From assembly GCA_937898415.1 (NCBI GenBank), contig CALDLA010000001.1, forward strand, positions 1-9,378: a stretch of 9,378 nt of DNA, in the 5' to 3' direction. Of this stretch, positions 1-5,663 are shown in pieces (position 1 is the first letter of the stretch; each line of letters begins with the position of its first letter). The notes under the pieces were generated by a model. It was not told where the DNA came from, did no database searches, and worked only from the letters and a program-made list of their open reading frames with translations. The translations under genes were made by a program, and so were the position numbers. This DNA comes from an uncultured Prevotellaceae bacterium. GTDB lineage: Bacteria; Bacteroidota; Bacteroidia; Bacteroidales; Bacteroidaceae.

Positions 1-50
1 CTATCCAAATTGAGAATATATCCGAAGCTTTATACCTGAAGTATCATCAT

Positions 51-1001
51 TTATTTCAGTTCTTTTGCAGGCCACCCGTGATCTTGGTACTTGGTGGCAG
101 AAAGATTGTGGTCGCGTACGAATGCCCGAAGCACATCATGCCTGAGGCTCTCATGCTCATCGCCATCGCTGTGGTGGATCTGGAACGCTTCGAAATATTC
201 TCCGAAGATGCGCTTGGCACTGGGCTGGAAACGGGAGCCGTCCTCAACCTGTCCGAAGTCTGACACATAGAAGTATTCACCCATCTGGCAAATGTGCATC
301 AGGCCGGGATGACTGCCGCCAGAGACGCATTTCAGCGTGTCGCCTTCCTGTTTGTAGTTGTACACCCAGAAATCGCCCCAGATACGGATGTCTGTGGAAT
401 CACTGCCATCGACGGCCACCTCTTGATAGACGGGTACGCTGAATTCGCCCTTAGCATAGTGGCCGGCAATCTGTTCTGCCAAATAGCGCTCGACGGCTGC
501 GTAGTAATCTTTCACCTCCTCGTTCACCATCACAATGGTCTTGTCGGCAAACTTCTTGTCGAGGATGATGAGCGAGAGGGGTTGTATGCTGTATGATTGT
601 GCTTCGCCCTCTTTGGCATCATAGAAGTAGAAAAGCGTGTCGCCCTTCTCTTCAAGTCTGTCTGGAGTGATCTCCGTGGCGAGATTCGTTACAGGCAGGA
701 CGACGGCCAGCACGAACTGCTTGGTGAAGTCAATCTCCGTTGGCTTTCCATCGTTGCCCATCGTCGTAGCCATGCCGAATAGCTTGCCGAACTCCTCCGC
801 CGTCGTAATCTTCGGACTCGCAGGAATCTCCTGATCATTTTTATAGAAGTAGTTCTTGGCCACCTCAAAGGCCACCTCATTACTTGCTTCGTCGCCCTCA
901 GCAGGAGCGACTGCTTGTTTGTTTCCACATGCTGCCACAATAATCATGGCAGCGAAAGCGAGCGGTGGAAGAATCCACGGCTTTAATCTAATACTCTTCA
1001 T
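51..1001 (-). CDS. Lipoprotein of unknown function, 316 aa
   Basis: The protein begins with a basic n-region (MKSIRLK), a hydrophobic stretch and a lipobox IVAAC. Cys25 is therefore the predicted lipidated residue, placing the mature protein on a membrane facing the periplasm or the cell surface. An acidic linker (about residues 30-45) follows. Residues about 46-165 form a compact alpha/beta-looking segment with NYFYKND and IDFTKQFVLAVVLPVTN. Residues about 170-316 form a second segment with DIRIWGDFWVYNY, SGGSHPGLMHIC, a DGSRFQPSAKRIFGEYFEAF stretch and a His/Asp-rich part (IHHSDGDEHES). I recognise no catalytic motif and do not assign a function. No codon in the short interval to the window edge belongs to another visible gene. 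It is transcribed away from the divergent repeat-protein gene. The start is supported by the signal sequence and by a -7-like box 26 bp upstream. Existence as a gene is confident; function is unknown. Confidence 0.9.
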   Translation of the reverse strand: MKSIRLKPWILPPLAFAAMIIVAACGNKQAVAPAEGDEASNEVAFEVAKNYFYKNDQEIPASPKITTAEEFGKLFGMATTMGNDGKPTEIDFTKQFVLAVVLPVTNLATEITPDRLEEKGDTLFYFYDAKEGEAQSYSIQPLSLIILDKKFADKTIVMVNEEVKDYYAAVERYLAEQIAGHYAKGEFSVPVYQEVAVDGSDSTDIRIWGDFWVYNYKQEGDTLKCVSGGSHPGLMHICQMGEYFYVSDFGQVEDGSRFQPSAKRIFGEYFEAFQIHHSDGDEHESLRHDVLRAFVRDHNLSATKYQDHGWPAKELK

Positions 1002-1026
1002 ATTAATAATGTTTGAAATAGTGGTG

Positions 1027-1034
1027 CAAAGTTA
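1027..1034 (-). promoter_or_regulatory. Bacteroides-type -7 box for the lipoprotein gene
   Basis: On the minus strand this reads TAACTTTG, a perfect fit to TAnnTTTG, 26 bp ahead of the ATG at 1001. I see no convincing TTTG -33 element at the usual spacing. The box lies inside one arm (1025-1033) of a 9-bp perfect inverted repeat whose other arm is 1069-1077. Confidence 0.5.
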
Positions 1035-1163
1035 CGATAATATTTGGATTCTTCCTCATTTATTTTCAAACTTTGCAATCTAAAATGGTATTATAATAAA
1101 GGCATAGCGTTAATTCTTGTAGATTTTTTCAGAACAATTGCTGTGAATGTGCGAAATTATTCG

Positions 1164-1171
1164 TACCTTTA
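1164..1171 (+). promoter_or_regulatory. Possible -7 box for the repeat-protein gene
   Basis: The sequence TACCTTTA differs from TAnnTTTG only at the last base. ATTG at 1137-1140 could be a weak -33 element, but the 23-bp spacing is longer than the usual 19-21. The implied leader is roughly 55-60 nt, A-rich just before the ATG, as is common in Bacteroidota. An alternative upstream candidate is AAACTTTG at 1068-1075 with TTTG at 1043-1046. Confidence 0.4.
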
Positions 1172-1233
1172 CAGCTGTTTTAGAAATATCAGGCATGAGA
1201 AAGAATAAGGTGATAATAAATCTAAACTAAAAA

Positions 1234-3114
1234 ATGATGAACAATTCGATTAAGAGAGAGCAAAGCCAAGCGGGCTTGAGCTTTGCCGAACGTGAGAACC
1301 AAAGGTCGGCGGCCGGAGGGAAAGCCAATTTTCGACCGCAGGTCAAAAGAAAATTACTTTCATTGCTCGTGCTGCTCTTGACGGCAGTTACAGGCGCATG
1401 GGCACAGACGTATGACAATACGGTGAACATCAACACCCATGAAGGCGATGTGGTGGTGCCGGAAGGTAAGCACTGGCTCATCACGGGTACTGGCGTTGGA
1501 ACGACGAACACCATCACTATTGGCCCAAACGCCACGGTGACGTTGAGCGGCGTGAATATCAACAGCAGCAGCAACTCCTGCATCCAGTGTGAAATCTACA
1601 GCAACGCCACCATCATCCTGGCCGACGGAACGACGAACACACTGACCAGCACGGGTAAATGGTGTGCCGCCATCCAAGTTGGCTGCGGCACCAACGACCA
1701 CGAATCGAAGCTGACCATCCAAGGCTCTGGCAGTTTGAATGCAACGGGCGGCACTTATGGCGCCGGCATCGGCAGCAATGGTTCAACCACCTGCGGTAAT
1801 ATCGTGATTCTGGGCGGCGACATCACCGCTACGGGCAGCCAATATGGCGCTGGCATCGGTGCCGGTAATTATGGAAGTTGTGGCAACATCACCATCAGCG
1901 GTGGCACCGTCGACGCAAAGGGCGGCCAATATGCCGCTGGCATCGGCGCGACTGTTATTGGACATTGCGGCAACATCACCATCAGCGGCGGCACCGTCTA
2001 CGCAAAGGGCGGTGAGGGTGCCGCAGGCATCGGCGGCGGTCAACCTGATACAAATGCAAATGGATATTGTGGCAACATCACCATCAGCGGCGGCACCGTC
2101 GACGCAAAGGGCGGCCTATATGGCGCTGGCATCGGAGCTGGTAATATTGGACAATGTAACAACATCACCATCAACGGCGGCACCGTCTACGCAAAGGCCG
2201 GCTCTAATGCCGCTGGCATCGGCGGCGGCCAAGGCCAGACGAGTACTAATAATGGAAATTGCGGCAACATCACCATCAACGGCGGCTTAGTCTCCGTTAC
2301 CGACAAAGGTGCGGTTTGCATCGGAAGTGGTCAGTATTCTACGTGTGGCGCAATCACCATTACCGACGGCTCATTCCGCCTAACGAATAGCAATAATCAT
2401 ACTCACGATTTCATTGGTGGCAACTGCGGCACGGTGACTATCGACGGTGTGAAGAATGCAGACGAGAATAGCACGTTCACGCATTTTAAGTCCGATTTCA
2501 TATCCACGTCCACGGTTTGGATACTGACGCGCGACCTCTACGACGTGACGGCCAATCTGGCAGATGGCGCCTACTGGAGTACGTTCTACAGCGAATCAGG
2601 CAATTATCAGGCTCCCGAGGGAACGCAGGTGTTTGCTGTCAACCTCAATGGCAAGGAGATTACGATGACCGAAATCCCTGACCGCATCGCGAAGAAAGGC
2701 GAGGGCGTGGTGCTGAGGCAAGCAACGGAAAGCGTCGCCGCCACCACCACTATCGAAATGACGCTGTCGTTGGAAGCTACTGGCAACTTCAGCACCAACA
2801 GCCTGAAGGGCACGACAATCAGCATCCCGAATCCGGGCAATGCCTACGTGCTGGGCTATAAGGAAGATGCGGGCGTGGGCTTCTACAAGCTTTCGGGCGT
2901 AACCATCGGCGCCAACAAGGCTTACCTGACGTATGACGGCCCCGTTCCCGCCCGCGGATTCTTCGGCTTCGACGACGCTACGGGCATCGAGATGCCGACG
3001 GTTGAGAGCAACGACGACGCTGACGCTGTGGTCTACGACCTGCAGGGCCGCCGCGTCAGCCAGCCTGCGAAGGGTCTGTATATTGTAAAGGGAAAGAAGG
3101 TAATCATCAAGTAA
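1234..3114 (+). CDS. Secreted beta-helix-like repeat protein with C-terminal sorting-like tail, 626 aa
   Basis: A secreted protein, probably surface-associated; ligand and function are unknown. A signal peptide is visible at residues 37-57 (VKRK, a leucine-rich core, then AWA before Gln58), but it is preceded by 36 extra residues rich in charge. Residues 58-166 look like a beta-sheet domain with NATVTLSGVNI and NATIILADGTTN, resembling the carbohydrate-binding beta-helix proteins (DUF4353-like) by pattern only. Residues 167-405 are eight repeats of 26-35 aa with the core AAGIG..CGNITISGGTV. Residues about 430-590 form a second domain (YWSTFYS near 447, ANKAYLTY) common in Prevotella surface proteins. 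The tail from residue 600 (VYDLQGRRV, GLYIVKGKKVIIK) resembles type IX secretion sorting tails, which would target the protein to the outer surface if that system is present. ATG codons at 1234 and 1237 are both possible starts; no ATG, GTG or TTG lies directly before the signal peptide. The small gene at 3133 follows after 18 bp, suggesting co-transcription. Confidence 0.88.
   Translation: MMNNSIKREQSQAGLSFAERENQRSAAGGKANFRPQVKRKLLSLLVLLLTAVTGAWAQTYDNTVNINTHEGDVVVPEGKHWLITGTGVGTTNTITIGPNATVTLSGVNINSSSNSCIQCEIYSNATIILADGTTNTLTSTGKWCAAIQVGCGTNDHESKLTIQGSGSLNATGGTYGAGIGSNGSTTCGNIVILGGDITATGSQYGAGIGAGNYGSCGNITISGGTVDAKGGQYAAGIGATVIGHCGNITISGGTVYAKGGEGAAGIGGGQPDTNANGYCGNITISGGTVDAKGGLYGAGIGAGNIGQCNNITINGGTVYAKAGSNAAGIGGGQGQTSTNNGNCGNITINGGLVSVTDKGAVCIGSGQYSTCGAITITDGSFRLTNSNNHTHDFIGGNCGTVTIDGVKNADENSTFTHFKSDFISTSTVWILTRDLYDVTANLADGAYWSTFYSESGNYQAPEGTQVFAVNLNGKEITMTEIPDRIAKKGEGVVLRQATESVAATTTIEMTLSLEATGNFSTNSLKGTTISIPNPGNAYVLGYKEDAGVGFYKLSGVTIGANKAYLTYDGPVPARGFFGFDDATGIEMPTVESNDDADAVVYDLQGRRVSQPAKGLYIVKGKKVIIK
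1261..1285 (+). repeat. Hairpin inside the N-terminal extension
   Basis: CAAAGC (1261-1266) and CAAG (1267-1270) pair with CTTG (1275-1278) and GCTTTG (1280-1285). This leaves a CGGG loop and one bulged A (1279), giving a 10-bp stem. It lies within codons 10-18, in the stretch coding for the unusual extension ahead of the signal peptide. A weaker 5-bp pairing (GGTCG 1304-1308 with CGACC 1333-1337) lies just downstream. It could be an inserted palindromic repeat or an mRNA structure near the start codon. Confidence 0.6.
1732..2448 (+). repeat. Eight tandem coding repeats (beta-helix-like, one aligned Cys each)
   Basis: Units by DNA position are 1732-1818, 1819-1905, 1906-1992, 1993-2094, 2095-2181, 2182-2286, 2287-2370 and 2371-2448. 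They encode 29, 29, 29, 34, 29, 35, 28 and 26 residues. Units 3-6 alternate TVDAK with TVYAK and short with long loops, so the DNA there has a roughly 190-bp dimeric period with long near-identical blocks. Every unit has a Cys just before GNIT or the equivalent. Units 7 and 8 are the most diverged, as expected for a capping end. Confidence 0.85.
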
Positions 3115-3116
3115 TG

Positions 3117-3124
3117 AAAGGAGG
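3117..3124 (+). promoter_or_regulatory. Strong Shine-Dalgarno for the small ORF
   Basis: AAAGGAGG ends 8 bp before the ATG at 3133 and starts 3 bp after the stop of the preceding gene. Strong Shine-Dalgarno sequences are uncommon in Bacteroidota, and the neighbouring genes here lack one. It fixes the start of the 56-residue gene and suggests translation uncoupled from the upstream gene. Confidence 0.7.
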
Positions 3125-3132
3125 ACACAACT

Positions 3133-3303
3133 ATGGCAAAGAAAGCATATATGGAGCCCGCGATGCGGGTGGTAAGGATTCAGCAGCAGCATATCATCTG
3201 CGTAAGCAAGAACCAGTACGGCGTGAACAAGCAGCTGCAAAGCGGTGAGGTAAGCAGCGCCTGGAGCCGTGGCACCAGCGGCTGGGACGACGACGAGGAG
3301 TAA
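3133..3303 (+). CDS. Small protein of unknown function, 56 aa
   Basis: The product begins MAKKAYMEPAMRVVRIQQQH, continues IICVSKNQYG and ends in a Trp/Ser/Gly part followed by an acidic tail (SGWDDDEE). There is no signal peptide or membrane helix. The overall plan (basic start, Y-M-x-P-x-M-x-V-V-x-I, a Cys after a hydrophobic pair, acidic C-terminus) matches small uncharacterised proteins that I associate with Prevotella and Bacteroides, often located beside large secreted proteins; this is recollection, not a search. Stop at 3303 and start at 3133 are supported by the AAAGGAGG sequence upstream. It lies 18 bp after the secreted repeat protein, so one transcript is likely. Its role is unknown: a chaperone, an export accessory or a peptide precursor would all be guesses. 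Confidence 0.8.
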   Translation: MAKKAYMEPAMRVVRIQQQHIICVSKNQYGVNKQLQSGEVSSAWSRGTSGWDDDEE

Positions 3304-3439
3304 AAAGATACTGCCTCCAGACTGCGACGGCCAGATCAGCCGCTTGCGAGGAAGAAAAATTAAGAGACTACCGCCAGATTCTGGCTCGCAAGGGCGGCTC
3401 GGGCGGCGGCAACAGTGAAACGATTGAATAGCTATACTT

Positions 3440-4504
3440 ATGGAAGGATTGAAGATTCTCATGATTGGGGGCACCGGCACGATCAGCAGTGCCATTACCC
3501 GACAGTTGGCGGAGAGCGGACACGAGCTGTGGCTGCTGAACCGTGGCACGCGCAAGCAAGAAGTGCCAGGGAGTGTGAAACAAGTGATTGCCGACATCGA
3601 CGACACGGACAGCGTGCTCGCCGGTCTGGCTGGCGAGACCTTCGACGCCGTCTGCGAGTTCATCGGCTTCGTGCCGGAGCAGGTGGAGCGCGACATCCGG
3701 CTGTTCCGCGGACGCACGCGGCAGTACGTCTATATCTCGTCGGCCTCGGCGTACGCGAAGCCGGTGCGCAGCCCGTACATCACCGAGGGCACCGCGCTGG
3801 CGAATCCCCACTGGCAGTACTCGCGCAACAAGATTGCCTGCGAGGAGCTGCTGATGCGGGAGTACCGCGACAACGGATTCCCCGTGACCATCGTCCGTCC
3901 ATCGCACACCTACTGCGAGCGCGGCGTGCCCGTCAGTATCCACGGCCCGAAAGGCAGCTGGCCTGTGCTGAAGCGGATGCTGGAGGGCAAGCCCGTGCTG
4001 GTGCATGGCGACGGCTCTTCGCTGTGGACGCTGACGTGGAACGAGGACTTCGCCCGCGGCTTCATCGGCCTGCTGGGCAATCCGAAGGCCATCGGCGAGG
4101 CTTTCCAGATTATGAGCGACGAGCAGCTGACGTGGGACCAGATCTATGAGTGCGTCGGCCAAGCCCTCGCCGCCGCCTCTCCATCTGCCGCCAGCTCGTG
4201 CTCGGCGGTTTTCCCGCCGAGGCTCTATCACGTCGCCTCCGACTTCCTGGCCGCCGTCTGCCCCGCCGACTACGACCTGGAGGGCAACCTCATCGGCGAC
4301 AAAGCGGCAACGGTTATCTTCGACTGCACGAAACTGAAGCGCGCCGTCCCCGGATTCCAGGCTACGACGCGCTTCGACGAGGGCGTCCGCCGCTGCGTCA
4401 ACTATATCCTCGCGCATCCGGAACTGCAAGTGGAAGACCCCGAGTTCGACCAGTGGTGCGACAAGGTCATCGAGGCGCAAGAGCAGGCTAAGAAGATGAT
4501 ATAA
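3440..4504 (+). CDS. NAD-dependent epimerase/dehydratase-like extended SDR protein, 354 aa
   Basis: A cytoplasmic Rossmann-fold protein of the extended short-chain dehydrogenase/reductase type. The dinucleotide-binding glycine motif is GGTGTIS at residues 10-16. The strand ending in YISSASAY (97-104) carries the usual Ser/Thr position, and the catalytic pair is Tyr127/Lys131 (YSRNK). RPSHTY (153-158) and a substrate-binding C-terminal half (about 160-345) follow. Length fits the family. The substrate is likely a nucleotide sugar or related compound, but I cannot name it. It resembles the atypical CSP41/isoflavone-reductase-like branch by its compact GGTG.IS start. Residues about 242-262 are Ala/Ser-rich (AAASPSAASSCSAVFPP), unlike the rest, and coincide with an 8-bp hairpin in the DNA (4201-4221). 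No Shine-Dalgarno is visible. The 136-bp gap after the small ORF contains a 13-bp palindrome (3373-3385) and GC-rich runs but no clear terminator, so linkage to the upstream genes is uncertain. Confidence 0.9.
   Translation: MEGLKILMIGGTGTISSAITRQLAESGHELWLLNRGTRKQEVPGSVKQVIADIDDTDSVLAGLAGETFDAVCEFIGFVPEQVERDIRLFRGRTRQYVYISSASAYAKPVRSPYITEGTALANPHWQYSRNKIACEELLMREYRDNGFPVTIVRPSHTYCERGVPVSIHGPKGSWPVLKRMLEGKPVLVHGDGSSLWTLTWNEDFARGFIGLLGNPKAIGEAFQIMSDEQLTWDQIYECVGQALAAASPSAASSCSAVFPPRLYHVASDFLAAVCPADYDLEGNLIGDKAATVIFDCTKLKRAVPGFQATTRFDEGVRRCVNYILAHPELQVEDPEFDQWCDKVIEAQEQAKKMI
4201..4221 (+). repeat. Perfect hairpin inside the SDR coding sequence
   Basis: CTCGGCGG (4201-4208) pairs with CCGCCGAG (4214-4221) across a 5-nt loop TTTTC. 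It encodes part of the Ala/Ser-rich segment at residues about 254-261 of the SDR protein. No U-run follows, so it is not a typical terminator. Confidence 0.55.
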
Positions 4505-4592
4505 ACTATCAGCTTATTATTTGTGGCGTTATTTATGATTGTTTAGATTGTGGCGAAGATTACCTCCAAGCCCGTCACCATGATGCACGAAG

Positions 4593-5111
4593 TCACTTAT
4601 GTTCACCGATGATCTTCTCCATCCAAATCATATCGTACCAACGTCCGAATTTCTTTCCGCATAGGTGGAAATGTGCCACCTTTTTGTAGCCAAGTTGCTC
4701 ATGGAAGCGGACGCTGTCCTGCGTCAGATATTCATCCTCGGTCTCGATGAAAGAGATACAGGCATTCATATTGAGGATGCCCTGAGCTTTCAGCCGTTGT
4801 TCGAGGGCTTCATGGAGCTGGCGGCCAATTCCGCAACGCTTCATACTCTGGTCAACATAGATGGATGTCTCAACCGCCCATTGATAGGCATCCCTCGGCT
4901 TGAATGCACTGGCATAGGTATAACCAATGATTTTTCCATCTGCCTCAGCCACAATCCAAGGATATTTCTGCTTGACGGTCTCGATACGTCTGCGAAACTC
5001 CTCTTCCGACGGCACTTTATATTCGAATGTCACCGCCGTCCGCTCCACGTATGGAGCATAAATGGCCTGAATAGCCTTTGCATCAGCCACTTCAGCTTCT
5101 CTTATTTTCAT
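4593..5111 (-). CDS. GNAT-family N-acetyltransferase (phosphinothricin acetyltransferase-like), 172 aa
   Basis: This is a cytoplasmic acetyl-CoA-dependent N-acetyltransferase. The N-terminus MKIREAEVADAKAIQAIYAP and the segment T-A-V-T-F-E are typical of the Pat/MddA branch, which acetylates amino-acid analogues such as phosphinothricin or methionine sulfoximine. The acetyl-CoA pyrophosphate loop is visible as RCGIGRQL (residues 92-99). The C-terminal strand-helix part has FHEQLGYKKVAHFHLCGKKF and ends with GRWYDMIWMEK. A short stretch at 124-131 (TEDEYLTQ) seems to replace the shorter loop seen in many relatives. The natural substrate is unknown, and resistance should not be assumed. It is the last gene of a three-gene minus-strand operon, starting 12 bp after the nitroreductase stop. 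It converges with the SDR gene; the 88 bp between them hold no obvious terminator. Confidence 0.92.
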   Translation of the reverse strand: MKIREAEVADAKAIQAIYAPYVERTAVTFEYKVPSEEEFRRRIETVKQKYPWIVAEADGKIIGYTYASAFKPRDAYQWAVETSIYVDQSMKRCGIGRQLHEALEQRLKAQGILNMNACISFIETEDEYLTQDSVRFHEQLGYKKVAHFHLCGKKFGRWYDMIWMEKIIGEHK

Positions 5112-5123
5112 ACCATATTTCCC

Positions 5124-5636
5124 TTACAGGTACGTTACAGTTTCCTCTATCGGCTTGCGGCTGTTGTGATTGGCAAGCGGCCCTGCACCTTCTGCTGGAT
5201 AGCCGAGGGCGAGACAGGTCAGAATCTCTTCGTTCGCTGGCAACTGGAATGCTTCAGCCATCTTGTCGGGGTCGAAGAAGTTCACCCAGCAGCTATCCAC
5301 ATCCACACTCTTTGCGCAGAGCATCATGTGAGTGGTCACAATGGTGGCGTCCTCAATGCCAGAGTCGTACTTCTGGCCGGGATAGGTAAACACGTTGTTC
5401 TTGTCGAAGGCCACGATGAGCATGGTTGGCGCACCGTATCGACAAGGTGTCAGCGCATCGACTTTGGCCAGTCCTTCTGCCGACTGCACCACGTAGACGT
5501 GCTGTTCCTGCAGGTTCTTGGCTGTCGGAGCCAAACGTCCTGCCTCCAGAATGCTGTCAAGCTGTTCCTTACTGATCTGACGCGAGTCAAACTTCTTGCA
5601 GGAGTACCTGCTTCTTGCTAATTCTAAGAAATCCAT
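5124..5636 (-). CDS. Nitroreductase-family protein, FMN-dependent, 170 aa
   Basis: A small single-domain NAD(P)H-dependent flavoprotein of the nitroreductase superfamily. The N-terminal FMN-phosphate region is the basic stretch R8-S-R-Y-S-C-K-K. APTAKNLQ (36-43) lies at the usual flavin-contacting loop, and DATIVTTHMMLCA (96-108) forms the central helix. LGYPAEGAGP followed by NSRKPIEETVTYL gives the characteristic C-terminus. Members reduce nitro compounds, quinones or flavins, or act on unknown substrates, usually as dimers in the cytoplasm. Length 170 is at the short end of the family, but all landmark segments are present. It lies 27 bp downstream of the peroxidase-nitroreductase fusion and 12 bp upstream of the acetyltransferase, so it is probably co-transcribed. 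It is a diverged paralogue of the nitroreductase half of the neighbouring fusion and, unlike that, has no signal peptide. Confidence 0.93.
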   Translation of the reverse strand: MDFLELARSRYSCKKFDSRQISKEQLDSILEAGRLAPTAKNLQEQHVYVVQSAEGLAKVDALTPCRYGAPTMLIVAFDKNNVFTYPGQKYDSGIEDATIVTTHMMLCAKSVDVDSCWVNFFDPDKMAEAFQLPANEEILTCLALGYPAEGAGPLANHNSRKPIEETVTYL

Positions 5637-5663
5637 AATCTTTTTTATTTTAGTTTTGTGTTA

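Noticed and set aside
1732..2448. Regular repeats considered as a CRISPR array
   Set aside because: The repeats are in frame, encode a conserved protein motif and have no constant repeat/variable spacer structure; no cas genes are present.
2596..3717. Long minus-strand open frame of 373 codons opposite the repeat protein and SDR gene
   Set aside because: It overlaps three better-supported plus-strand genes, has low-complexity composition typical of antisense frames in GC-rich coding DNA, and shows no recognisable domain.
3368..4480. Minus-strand open frame of 370 codons opposite the SDR gene
   Set aside because: The product is Arg/Ala/Val-rich with no domain. The plus strand has a full SDR with GGTG and YxxxK motifs, so this is a shadow of GC-rich codons.
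4505..4592. Possible bidirectional terminator between convergent genes
   Set aside because: I found no stem of useful length followed by a T-run on either strand in these 88 bp.
4665..5621. Plus-strand open frame of 318 codons across the acetyltransferase and nitroreductase
   Set aside because: Both minus-strand genes have clear family motifs; the plus frame crosses their boundary and resembles nothing.
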